The position numbers and the translations under genes were made by a program. A stretch of DNA of 64,000 bases, from positions 74,164-138,163 of the forward strand of contig DASWNW010000045.1 of the NCBI GenBank assembly GCA_036399015.1. Reading direction: 5' to 3'. This document shows positions 7,775-18,200 of the stretch, piece after piece. Below the pieces are notes generated by a model, which worked only from the letters and a program-made list of their open reading frames with translations, made no database searches and was not told the origin of the DNA. Every line of letters begins with the position of its first letter. Position 1 is the stretch's first letter. The DNA comes from QHVT01 sp036399015. GTDB lineage: Bacteria; Acidobacteriota; Thermoanaerobaculia; Gp7-AA8.

Positions 7775-8217
7775 GCGGGCTGCAGGTGAAGTCGCCGCGC
7801 GGCACTCTCGATCACGTCATCGCCCTGACGATCGTCGTCGCCGTCACGATCGCGGCCTGGCACGAGCTCCACGTCGTCATGCGCACGCTGTGCGTGGTGG
7901 CGATCCTCCTTGTTCTGTACGACCTCAACCGGGCGCGCTGGCATCGGCTGGTGCTGCAGGATGACGCCGTGGTCGTGTACGACCGCATCCGCCGCATCCG
8001 CCGGATTCCGTACCGCGACATCTGGAGGGTCACCTGGGCGGAGGGGAGCTCGTTCGACTTCGACACCGAGTCGCACGGCGTGGTCCGGTTCGAGGCGAAA
8101 GCGGCCGGGCTGGAGGCGCTCACGAGAGAGCTGATCCAGCGGGCGGGACGCAGCCGCGAGTCGGTCGAGGTCTGCGGCGATCTGATGATCGAGTGGGAGC
8201 AGAACGGGCGGTTATGA
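7771..8217 (+). CDS. small membrane protein with PH-like cytoplasmic domain, unknown function
   Basis: The GTG at 7771 overlaps the MFS stop (GTGA), giving 148 residues. Two hydrophobic segments near residues 14-30 and 34-54 form a hairpin. A compact strand-rich region follows (RLVLQDDAVVVYDRIRRIRRIPYRDIWRV), resembling bacterial PH-type domains with the W of IWRV and a FEAKAAGLEALTRELIQRA helix. That arrangement (two helices plus PH-like domain) is common in membrane-associated proteins of unknown role. Translational coupling suggests it works with, or is simply co-expressed with, the exporter. I do not recognise a named family. Confidence 0.75.
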   Translation: MSGLQVKSPRGTLDHVIALTIVVAVTIAAWHELHVVMRTLCVVAILLVLYDLNRARWHRLVLQDDAVVVYDRIRRIRRIPYRDIWRVTWAEGSSFDFDTESHGVVRFEAKAAGLEALTRELIQRAGRSRESVEVCGDLMIEWEQNGRL

Positions 8218-8567
8218 CGCAGGACGTTTCCTTCCACGAAGCCACCGTACTCGAGCTCACGAGGGAGGGGGATACCGCCCGCCTGGAGCTTCAGGACATC
8301 CGGATCGGCGAGCGCTTCGCCGACGCGACCGTGTTCGTCGACGGAGTGGAGACGATCACCATCGACGACCAGTCGGTGGCGGCTCTCGAGAAAGAGTACG
8401 AGGACGGCGAGGTGCTCACGCTCGAGATCGGGGAGCGTCACATCCTGCTGGTCGTCGAATGGAACGACTTCGCGCGGCGCCTCTCGCAGACCCGCGGGCT
8501 CGAGATCCACGGCCAGTCGATCCGCCTGACGACGTCGGAGCCGCGCGAGGAGATGAGTCGCTCGTGA
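8214..8567 (+). CDS. hypothetical protein, 117 residues
   Basis: It starts at an ATG overlapping the previous stop (ATGA) and ends overlapping the next start (GTGA). The product is acidic and strand-rich with no membrane segment or signal peptide (MTQDVSFHEATVLELTREG at the N-terminus, a central ILLVVEWNDF). The alternation of charged and hydrophobic residues suggests a small all-beta fold. No known family recognised. Its position within a tightly coupled chain is the main reason to treat it as a real gene. Confidence 0.7.
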   Translation: MTQDVSFHEATVLELTREGDTARLELQDIRIGERFADATVFVDGVETITIDDQSVAALEKEYEDGEVLTLEIGERHILLVVEWNDFARRLSQTRGLEIHGQSIRLTTSEPREEMSRS

Positions 8568-9079
8568 GATCGCAGCAGATCCTCGCGTGTTGCGCGATCT
8601 TGATCACGTTGACGTGCAAGGCTCCGGAAGACGCACGCGCCTCCGTCCGTACGTTCGTGCAGGATTTCTACACCTGGTATGTCCCGCGGGCACGGGACGA
8701 CTCCGCGGCCGCGATGAACGGCGTGCTGCGCGCGAGGAGTGACGCACTCGCCCCGGAGCTCGCCGCGGCGCTGAAAGAAGACCTCGCTGCACAGGAGAAG
8801 GCGAGCGGTGAGATCGTCGGCCTCGACTTCGATCCATTCCTCGCCTCGCAGGACCCCTGCGAGCGTTACGAGGTCGGAGAGGTCAAGGCGCAGGGCTCGA
8901 GGTATCGCGTGGCGATCCACGGCGTCTGCTCCGGCACCAGAAGCAGCCAGCCCGAGGTCACGGCCGAGGTGGCGAAGCAGAACGACCGGTGGACGATCGT
9001 CAATCTCCACTACGCGGAGGGCGCCGATTTGTCGTCGCAGTTGAAGCTCCTGCGCGACGCACGTGACCGCGAGCGCTGA
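8564..9079 (+). CDS. DUF3828-like exported or lipoprotein, unknown function
   Basis: A 171-residue protein starting at GTG 8564, which overlaps the preceding stop. The N-terminus is a hydrophobic signal-like stretch (ILACCAILITLTC) with a cysteine after LTLT; this is not a canonical lipobox, so either simple secretion or lipidation is possible. The segment VRTFVQDFYTWYVPRA resembles the N-terminal motif of DUF3828 proteins, small periplasmic proteins with a cystatin-like fold. Two further cysteines (DPCERYEVG and HGVCSG) could form a disulfide. It is the last gene of the operon that begins with the MFS exporter. Confidence 0.75.
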   Translation: MRSQQILACCAILITLTCKAPEDARASVRTFVQDFYTWYVPRARDDSAAAMNGVLRARSDALAPELAAALKEDLAAQEKASGEIVGLDFDPFLASQDPCERYEVGEVKAQGSRYRVAIHGVCSGTRSSQPEVTAEVAKQNDRWTIVNLHYAEGADLSSQLKLLRDARDRER

Positions 9080-9085
9080 CGCGGT

Positions 9086-9772
9086 TCATGCCGAGACCGC
9101 GCTCGTATCCTCCATCTGCAGCGACTCCCGCTGGCTGCCGCGGCGGAAGCCGATAAAGGCGGAGACGGGGCCGAGTAGAAAGTAGGTCCAGCCGGCCCAA
9201 TTCAGCGCGAAGCCGGTCAGCGTCACGCCGAGGAGTGCCGAGAGGAGGCCGATGCCGACGTAGGCTCCGTACATGATCATGGCCGTTCGCGTGTCGTGCA
9301 CCTCGAGCGCATTCAGCTCCAGCTCCTCCCGCTTCCGCAGCGCGTGCAGGTACATGCAGAAGAAGAGGAGGAAGATGCCGGCGAATCCGAGGCCGTAGAT
9401 GACGAAGAGCGTGCCGGCGTTGGCGTAGGCGCCGCGGATCTGGCCGGTGACGATCGAGAACATGAACTTCAGCGGATAGGTATAGAAGAGGACCAGGAAG
9501 AGCAGTGCTGTATTGAGCGCGATGGTGAGGTCGTCCTGCAGCGCGTAGCGGCGGAAGAACGTGTGGTGCACGTACCAGATCCAGGTGAGCATCGCGAAGC
9601 AGATCGCGAAGCCGAGGAAGCCGCTCATGACCCGCATCAGCTCCGCGTAGCTTTTCGGGACCTCGAGCGAGACGACGATGAGCGTCAGCGCGAAGCCGAA
9701 CACCACGTCACTGAACGCCTCCACGCGCGACACTTCGCGCCCGCGGAACCGGAACGGAATGGCCTTCTGCAT
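9086..9772 (-). CDS. TMEM175 (DUF1211)-family membrane protein, possible potassium channel
   Basis: A 228-residue protein with six hydrophobic segments. TM1 carries RVEAFSDVVFGFALTLIVVSLEVP, the R-x-x-x-FSD motif that defines the TMEM175/DUF1211 family. Bacterial members with six helices form tetrameric potassium-permeable channels. WIWYVHHTFFRRY after TM3 is also typical. The hallmark DGVFAIA is here DVVFGFA, which may alter the pore. I start at the ATG at 9772 because the first dozen residues of the longer frame are not hydrophobic and precede the family's usual start. It converges on the operon at 6.5-9.1 kb. Confidence 0.85.
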   Translation of the reverse strand: MQKAIPFRFRGREVSRVEAFSDVVFGFALTLIVVSLEVPKSYAELMRVMSGFLGFAICFAMLTWIWYVHHTFFRRYALQDDLTIALNTALLFLVLFYTYPLKFMFSIVTGQIRGAYANAGTLFVIYGLGFAGIFLLFFCMYLHALRKREELELNALEVHDTRTAMIMYGAYVGIGLLSALLGVTLTGFALNWAGWTYFLLGPVSAFIGFRRGSQRESLQMEDTSAVSA

Positions 9773-9818
9773 GCCGCCCAATGTAGCGGCGGCATGCGTG
9801 CGTGTCACGTGACGAATG

Positions 9819-11708
9819 TCAGGCGGCGGCCTTGAACGTCCCCTTCGCCGCGGAGAGCCCGAGGATCTGCGCCACCTGCGCCTCGATGTCGTCGCGATAG
9901 CGTCCGCGCAACTGGTTGAAGAGCGTCACGGCGCGGGCGTGGTCGTTCACCGCGAGCGCGTTGTAGAGCGCGATGATCCAGCCGCTCGGACCTCCGCGCT
10001 GGAGCGCCCGCTCCACCGCCGCGTTTGCAGGGGCGTATTTCGCGTGCGTCGCGTTCGTGAGCCAGGCCAGCGGCGGCGTGGTGCGCATGCTGAGGCCGAG
10101 CGCCGCGTCGACTTCCGCCATGCGCAGGCGCAACGGGACCTGCGGCACGAGGGCGAGGAACCAGTCGAGATCCACCTGCGACCAGGTGGAGGGCTCCAAC
10201 TGCGTGATGGGCGTCCCGTTGGCGAACGCGGTCGCCCGCTGCAGCGCGCGGTTGAAGAGCTCCGACGTCTCCGGCGCCGTCACGTTCGCCGGCAATCCCG
10301 GCTCGTAGATCCATTGGTTGACGTTGACCTGCGCCTCGAGCTCCGGCGTCAGCACCGTCGCCCGCAGGAAGGCGAGGAACTGCTGGTCGTCGACCCAGCG
10401 GTAGGCGAACGTGCGGAAGTAGCGATACAGAAAGTTGTCGAACTGCGCGCGGCCGATGTGGTCCTCGAGCGTCTTGATGAACAGCGCCCCCTTCACGTAG
10501 CCGGTCGTACCGAAGCCGACGTTCGGGTTCGGGACCTGGCGGTGCAGGATCGTGTTCTCCGGCGGCGCGTTCGTCGCGTAGGTGACGTAGTTGCGGCGGT
10601 CGTTGAAGTAGCCGAGCTCCGCCCGCTCCGTGCCCGACATCTCCTCGATGATGCGGTGGGTGAGGTACGAGGTGATGCCCTCGTTGAGCCAGACGTCGTT
10701 CCAACTGCCGAGCGTGGTGGAGTCGCCCGACCAGGAGTGCGCCAGCTCGTGCGCGATGAGCGTGCTCGGGAGCGGATTCGTCGGGTGGTTGCGCGTGATC
10801 ATCGAGGGGTCGACGAAATTCAGCATCGGGTGCTCCATCCCGCCGACCAGAAACGTCGGCGGCATGAACAGCACGTCGTGCCTGCTGAACGGGAACTCCC
10901 CGGCGATCTCCTCGGCCACGTCGACCATCTCCGGCAGGTACTGAAGCTCCCACGCCGCCTCGTCGAGCAGCTCCGGCTCCGCGTAGACGCCCGTCCGCTC
11001 GTCGAGTGCACGGTGCTCCAGCCGCCCGACCGCCAGCGCGATCAGGTACGACGGCACGGGGTAGTTCATGTAGAAGGTGTAGACGCCGGTGTCGTTCGCC
11101 GCCGGGGCGTTGCCGTTCGCGCTCATGAGCGCGAGCAGCCCCTCCGGGACGCGGATCGTGGCGTCGTAGGTGGAGCGCATGGTCGGCGTGTCCTGGCTCG
11201 GAATCCAGCTCCGGGCGCCGACCGGCTCGTTGAGCGAGTAGAGGTACGGCTGCACGCGTCCGTAGCTCTGCTCGGCCGTGTTCCAGAAGAGGCCCGTCTC
11301 GTCGCCGGTCGAGTAGGCGATCGTGACCTTATCGGTGGACGGCGCGATCGTGATCTGCATGGCGCGGCTGTACGTGGTCTGTGCGCCGTACGACCAGACC
11401 GCCGGCGTCCCGCCGTCGAGCGTCACGCTCGTCACGTTCAGGTCGAACGTGTCCAGCACGAGCGTGCTGGTGCCGGTGAGATTCTCGATGTCGAGCGTGG
11501 CCGACCCGTGCAGCATCTGCTGGTCGAAGTTGACCGTCAGGTCGAGCGAGATGTGCTCCGTGCGCACGGCAGACGGGTCCGCGAAGCTGAACGTATCGGC
11601 GGGCGGTGTGCCCATCGGCCAGGCCTCGGGGTGCCGTACGGAGCGATGCCGCGCCGCGACGAGGAAGAGGAGGGTGGTCAGGATGAGCAGGAGCCTGCGC
11701 TGAAGCAT
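9819..11708 (-). CDS. M1-family metallopeptidase (leukotriene A4 hydrolase/aminopeptidase type)
   Basis: A 629-residue exported zinc aminopeptidase. Residues 1-20 form a signal sequence (RRLLLILTTLLFLVAA). The N-terminal beta domain (HISLDLTVNFDQQMLHGSATLDI) precedes the catalytic domain with the exopeptidase motif GGMEHP, where LTA4-hydrolase relatives usually have GGMEN, and the zinc site HELAHSW followed 18 residues after by the NEG glutamate (WLNEG). The helical C-terminal domain matches the LTA4-hydrolase C-terminal type. It probably trims N-terminal residues from peptides outside the inner membrane. TATCGT lies 5 nt upstream of the ATG on the minus strand, suggesting a leaderless mRNA. 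Confidence 0.93.
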   Translation of the reverse strand: MLQRRLLLILTTLLFLVAARHRSVRHPEAWPMGTPPADTFSFADPSAVRTEHISLDLTVNFDQQMLHGSATLDIENLTGTSTLVLDTFDLNVTSVTLDGGTPAVWSYGAQTTYSRAMQITIAPSTDKVTIAYSTGDETGLFWNTAEQSYGRVQPYLYSLNEPVGARSWIPSQDTPTMRSTYDATIRVPEGLLALMSANGNAPAANDTGVYTFYMNYPVPSYLIALAVGRLEHRALDERTGVYAEPELLDEAAWELQYLPEMVDVAEEIAGEFPFSRHDVLFMPPTFLVGGMEHPMLNFVDPSMITRNHPTNPLPSTLIAHELAHSWSGDSTTLGSWNDVWLNEGITSYLTHRIIEEMSGTERAELGYFNDRRNYVTYATNAPPENTILHRQVPNPNVGFGTTGYVKGALFIKTLEDHIGRAQFDNFLYRYFRTFAYRWVDDQQFLAFLRATVLTPELEAQVNVNQWIYEPGLPANVTAPETSELFNRALQRATAFANGTPITQLEPSTWSQVDLDWFLALVPQVPLRLRMAEVDAALGLSMRTTPPLAWLTNATHAKYAPANAAVERALQRGGPSGWIIALYNALAVNDHARAVTLFNQLRGRYRDDIEAQVAQILGLSAAKGTFKAAA

Positions 11709-11782
11709 GGTTGACGATAGAACGTGCCGGGGAGCGCGAAAGTCCCGGAACCGTTACATTCGGGGCGCGGCGGAGCGCATGC

Positions 11783-11788
11783 TAAAGT
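11783..11788 (+). promoter_or_regulatory. putative extended -10 of the gamma-carbonic anhydrase gene
   Basis: TGCTAAAGT (extended -10 form) ends 9 nt before the ATG at 11798, so the leader would be at most a few nucleotides. Confidence 0.35.
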
Positions 11789-11797
11789 CCGGCGCGC

Positions 11798-12313
11798 ATG
11801 ATCGTCCGCAGTTACGACGGGAAAACTCCCCGCTTCGGGGAGCGGGTGTTCGTGGCTGAGAACGCCGCGGTCATCGGCGACGTGGAGATCGGGAACGACT
11901 GCTCGATCTGGTTCGGCACCACCGTCCGCGGCGACGTGAACTTCATCCGCATCGGCTCGCGCACGAACATCCAGGACAACTGCACGATCCACGTCGCGCA
12001 CGAGACGCACGCCACGGTCATCGCCGAGGAGGTGACGATCGGGCACGGCGCGATCGTGCACGGCTGCACGGTGCATCGCGGTGCCCTGATCGGCATGGGC
12101 TCGCGCGTCCTCGACGGCGCCGTGATCGGCGAGTCGGCCCTCGTCGGCGCCGGCGCGCTCATCCCCGAGGGGATGCACGTGCCCCCGCGCAAACTGGCGG
12201 TCGGCGTGCCCGCCCGCGTCATCCGCGAGCTGACCGAAGAAGAGCTGGCGCGGCTCGACCAGTCGTGGCGCAACTACGTTGGTTACAAGGAGAAGTACCT
12301 GGCGGGGAGGTAG
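11798..12313 (+). CDS. gamma-carbonic anhydrase-like hexapeptide-repeat protein
   Basis: A 171-residue left-handed beta-helix protein with hexapeptide repeats (IGDVEIGNDCSIW, IRIGSRTNIQDN, IGHGAIVHG) and a C-terminal helix (LTEEELARLDQSW). The three zinc histidines expected in the YrdA/PaaY/gamma-CA family are present: one in HVAHET and two in GHGAIVHGC. Family members form trimers with the metal at subunit interfaces; many hydrate CO2 weakly or act on CoA thioesters, so the exact substrate is open. It is a single gene between the M1 peptidase (divergent) and aspS, and a repeat element starts at its stop codon. Confidence 0.9.
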   Translation: MIVRSYDGKTPRFGERVFVAENAAVIGDVEIGNDCSIWFGTTVRGDVNFIRIGSRTNIQDNCTIHVAHETHATVIAEEVTIGHGAIVHGCTVHRGALIGMGSRVLDGAVIGESALVGAGALIPEGMHVPPRKLAVGVPARVIRELTEEELARLDQSWRNYVGYKEKYLAGR

Positions 12314-12402
12314 TCGCAGAGTCTCAGAGTCGCAAAGTCGCAAAGAGGAGCCGGCCACCCTTTGAGACTCTGAGACTCTGAGACTTTGAGACTCTGAGAC
12401 TG
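12312..12402. repeat. 8-nt-unit inverted repeat element, family 3 copy b
   Basis: It spans from the stop of the carbonic anhydrase gene to the aspS start. Left units are AGTCGCAG, AGTCTCAG, AGTCGCAA, AGTCGCAA; right units are GAGACTCT repeated with one variant GAGACTTT. A GC-rich loop (GAGGAGCCGGCCACCC) separates the arms. Confidence 0.9.
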
Positions 12403-12403
12403 A

Positions 12404-14130
<1,727 letters not shown>

Positions 14131-14146
<16 letters not shown>

Positions 14147-14215
14147 ACACGGAACACGGAACGATCGGAGCAATCACGTTCTCTGTTCCGCGTTCCGTGT
14201 TCTACGTTCTACGTT
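14131..14215. repeat. 7-nt-unit inverted repeat element, family 4
   Basis: Left arm units are AACACGG, AACGATG, AACACGG, AACACGG; right arm units are complements (TTCCGCG, TTCCGTG, TTCTACG, TTCTACG). It covers the aspS stop codon (14144-14146) and ends 5 nt before the aroB ATG. TACGTT at 14210-14215, the end of the element, could serve as an aroB -10. Confidence 0.85.
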
Positions 14216-14220
14216 GAGCC

Positions 14221-15249
14221 ATGCGCCCCTTCCTCACCATCCGCCAGTCCTCCGCCACCTACGACGTCTTCGTCGGCCGGGGGCTGCTCGCACGCACTGG
14301 TGAGTTGATCCGCCCGCGCGGGCGCGTCTTTGTCATCACCTCTCCGGCGCTGCACGAGCGCTTCGGGAGCGTCGTCGGCGGGGCGGACGTGCTGTTCATC
14401 CAGGAAGGGGAAAAGTACAAGACGCTCGACACGGCGAACGACGTCGTCACGCAGCTTCTCGAGCGCGGCGCGAAGCGCGATGCCATGGCGGTCGTCGTCG
14501 GCGGCGGGATGATCGGCGACACGGCCGGTTTCGCCGCCTCGATCTTCCTCCGGGGCATCGACCTGGTGCACGTGCCGACGACGCTGCTCGCGCAGGTCGA
14601 CAGCTCGATCGGCGGGAAGCTGGCGGTCAACCATCCGAAGGGGAAGAACCTCATCGGCAGCTTCTACCCGCCGCGCGCGGTCATTGCCGACACGGCGGTG
14701 CTGGAGACGCTTCCGCCGCACGAGCGTCTTTCCGGAATGTACGAGGCGCTGAAAGGCGGGATCATCGGCGACCCGTCGCTCTTCGAGTTGTTCGAAGGGG
14801 AGGCGTTCGACCTCGACGAGCTGGTACGCAAGGCCATCCGGGTGAAGGCGGAGATCGTCTCCGCGGACGAGAAGGAAGCCGATCTGCGCCGCCTCCTCAA
14901 CTACGGACACACCATCGCCCATGGCATCGAGGCGGCGCTGCAGTACGAGGGGATCACCCACGGAGAAGCGGTGGCGTGGGGGATGATCGGCGCGAACGCG
15001 ATCGCGGTGCGGCGCGGTCTTCTGTCGAAAGAAGAGGCGAGCCGGATCGAGCGGGCCATCCTCAGATACAACCCGCAAGTGCCGCCACCGCTCGAGCCGG
15101 CCGTGGTGCTGGCGGCGACGGAGCACGACAAGAAGAACACCGGCAGCGCGCGGGTGATGGTGTTCCCGAGGCGAATTGGCGAATGCGTGGTCGTCTCGGA
15201 TGTGACCGAAGACGAGATCGCCTACGGCATCGACGCGGCGCTCAGGTAG
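14221..15249 (+). CDS. aroB: 3-dehydroquinate synthase
   Basis: A 342-residue shikimate-pathway enzyme that cyclises DAHP to 3-dehydroquinate using NAD and zinc. Visible: EGEKYKTLDTANDVV, the glycine-rich VVVGGGMIGDTAGFAASIFLRG NAD-binding loop, VPTTLLAQVDSSIGGK, the metal ligand Glu in MYEALKGGII, NYGHTIAHGIEA with the zinc histidines, and HGEAVAWGM. The C-terminal DKKNTGSARVMVFPRRIGECVV is standard. Length is close to the family norm. No other shikimate genes are nearby; the large sensor gene begins 33 bp downstream on the same strand. Confidence 0.96.
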   Translation: MRPFLTIRQSSATYDVFVGRGLLARTGELIRPRGRVFVITSPALHERFGSVVGGADVLFIQEGEKYKTLDTANDVVTQLLERGAKRDAMAVVVGGGMIGDTAGFAASIFLRGIDLVHVPTTLLAQVDSSIGGKLAVNHPKGKNLIGSFYPPRAVIADTAVLETLPPHERLSGMYEALKGGIIGDPSLFELFEGEAFDLDELVRKAIRVKAEIVSADEKEADLRRLLNYGHTIAHGIEAALQYEGITHGEAVAWGMIGANAIAVRRGLLSKEEASRIERAILRYNPQVPPPLEPAVVLAATEHDKKNTGSARVMVFPRRIGECVVVSDVTEDEIAYGIDAALR

Positions 15250-15282
15250 GGAAAGTCCTCCAACGCGTCTCTCCTAGATGAC

Positions 15283-18200
15283 GTGAAGGCGGACGGACCA
15301 GCCGGCGGTTGGAAGGAGCGGATCCTGCCCGGGGGCCGCGCTCCGCTCGTCATCACCTTCGCCGTCGTCCTCGCCATAGTCGCCGCCTATTTCGCGTACT
15401 ACAAGAACCAGCAGGCGTACTACACCGGCCGCAATCTCCGTCTCCTGTCGATGCTGACGATGCAACTCGACCACGAGATCGACCAGGCCGGCGAGTTCGT
15501 GAAGACCTGGACCGAAAGCGGTCAGGAAACGCCCATCGAGGTAGCGAAATGCCCCCCGCAGGTGCCGAAGCTGGTGCCGCCGGCGGTCTCGTCCCGCACG
15601 CTGCTGCCGACGCGCGAAGGGCACGAGGTGAGATGGACGTATCTCCACTCACGCGTTCGGCTGCCGCCGGCGACCGTCCCGGCGCGTTACAAGCCGCCGG
15701 CCGCGGCGCCACAGCGCGGGACGCCGGTATTCGGCTGCGCCACGAAATCGCTCGCGGACATCGTCCGGCCGGTCTTCGACCGCAAGGTCGCCGCGGCGTT
15801 CGACCTGCTGCTGATCGCACGAGCCGACGGCACGGTTCTCCATTCGTTCCGTCCCTCTGCCGCCTCCTCGACGCTTCTCAGCACCGATCGCGACGAAGGC
15901 TCCCTCTCCGTGCGCGATCAGCGCGCGCGCAGCGACCAGCGCCTCGAATCGCCGGTGGTCGTGACCAACCTGGCCGCGCTGTCGCAGAGGAAGGGTTGGC
16001 GGCAGTACGACAGCTTCGACGTGGCGTCGCTGAACAAAGCCACGCGGCACACCTACGTCAACATCGACGGCAGCGACTACGTCGCCTTCACCCAGCCGTA
16101 CACGTTCTCCGGCGACGTCGGCAGCCAGCAGAAAGACCAGTGGATCGTCTGCGCGCTGGTCTCCGCCCCCCGGTTCCGCTACGACGTGGCCGCGGTGTCG
16201 ACGTCGGTGGTGCTCTTTGCCGCCGGACTGATCGTCCTGGCGATCTGCTGCTGGCCGTTCCTCCGCATCCGCCTGATCGGCGAGCGGCAGCCGCTCATCA
16301 TCACCGACGTGGTGTTCATGGTCTTCTGCAGCGTCGCCGGGACCGCGGTCGTCACGCTGATGCTGCTCGACATGGCCGCGTACCGCCGCATCGGCGAGGC
16401 CACCGACGGACAGCTCGAGACGTTCGGCGCGAAATTGAACGGCGACTTCGCCAAAGACCTCCTGCGGGCGTCGGAGGTCCTGGCGCGGCTCGAGGTCATG
16501 ACCCGTACGGCCAATTTCGACAACGTGAAGCTGGAGGAGCAACTGAAGGCGGATGCGACGGTGAAAAAGTATCCGTACATCCGCTCGTTCGCCTGGATCG
16601 ACGAGGCAGGCTTCCAGCGCTTCAAGTACAAAGGGCGCGAGGAAAAGAACCCCCGGGTGAGCGTGCGCAACCGCCGCTACTTCCGTGACGCACGCGATGG
16701 GGTCACCTGGCGTGTCGGCGATGCCGAAGGGCGGCAGGGCGAATACGTACTGGAGTGGGTCCGCTCGGCGGCCACGAATGAGATCACGGCAGTGATGTCG
16801 CGGCGCACGAATGTGGAGGTACTTCCGGTGCTGGCGATGACCACCGACCTCGTGAACTTCGCGGCAGCGGTGCGGCCGCCGGGGGTCGAGCTCGCGGTGA
16901 TCGACGAAGAGGGCAATGTCGTCTATCACTCCGACCAGCAGCGCATCGGCTACGAAAACTTCTTCGCGGAGACCGACTGGGACGCCGACCTCCGCGCGGC
17001 CGTCGTGTCGCGCCAGGCGCACGTCTTCAACGCCAGCTACTGGGGCGAAGACTACCGGATGTACGCGCGTCCGCTGGAGCACTCGCCCTGGACGCTGGTG
17101 ACGTTCTCGGGAAAGCGGCTGCCGCGCGTGATGAACTTCGAGGCGGTGCTGCTGGCGGCTCTGCTCATGCTGCTGAACGCGGCGCCGTACCTCTTCCTGT
17201 ACCTGGCGGTGCTGATCGCCTGGCCGTGGTATCGCGCGCCGTCGCTCTGGCCGGACCCGACGCGCGGCCGCCTCTACGCGGCCGTTTCCGGAAGCGGGAT
17301 GGCCGGGACAGCACTGTTCGTGGCACTGATCTACGCGGTCGATTCCCGCTCCCTCTTCCCGATCGCGGCAGCCTTGCCGGCGCACTTCGCCGTGACGACG
17401 TACCTGCTGCTGCACGCCCGCGATCTGCGGCGCCGCACCGGGCTGGCACTGGCTGCCTGGCTCGCCGCCTCGGCGTTGCTGCTGCTCGTCGTCGGCCGCG
17501 CGCCGATCGATACAGGTCTCCTCGTCTCGCCCGCGCCCGACGAGACGCGAGTCGTCCTGATCCTGCTGGCGCTCCTGTACCTAACGGTGACGATGTACCT
17601 CTTCGCCGTGTCGCTGCCGCCGCCGCACATCGTGGCGCGGACGATCCGCCGGGCGTTCGGACGTTCGGCGCGCCGCGCGGTGCGGGTGCTCGCCTTCGTA
17701 TCCATGCGACTTGTGCGGGCCATCCGGCGAAGCGGACCGGCCCGAATGGTGAACGGCGTCCTGCGGCGCCTGTACGACGTCAATCACAGCGTCCTCTATC
17801 GCGTCATGGGCGTCGTGCTCCTCACCATCGGCGTGGCCGTGCCGGTCGTGGCGTTCTTCAAGATCGCCGGACGGGCGGAGATGGAGCTGCTCGCCAAGTA
17901 CGCGCAGCTCCGGTCGGCCGTCGAGATCGAGCATCGCATCTCCCGCCTCCACCACCTCAGCATCGCCGCCGATTCACCCGCCGTCCACCAGGACATCTTC
18001 CGCTACCCGCTCAGCGACGGATTCGGGAGCACCTGGTGCATCGATCCACCCGCCAGCCTGCCGGAGCGCGTCGAGAAGGTGCCGTGTAACGCGGGCGGTG
18101 GAAACGATCGCGAGACGCTCGGCTCGAACTTTGCCGACTGGCTGCCGCCACTGTATGAAGAATCGATCGCACTGCGGCAGCTCTTCGGCTCCGGTTCGTC

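Noticed and set aside
12312..12402. Repeat hairpins as ordinary intrinsic terminators
   Set aside because: Stems are long and imperfect, lack T-tracts, occur upstream of starts and in divergent gaps, and some are translated.
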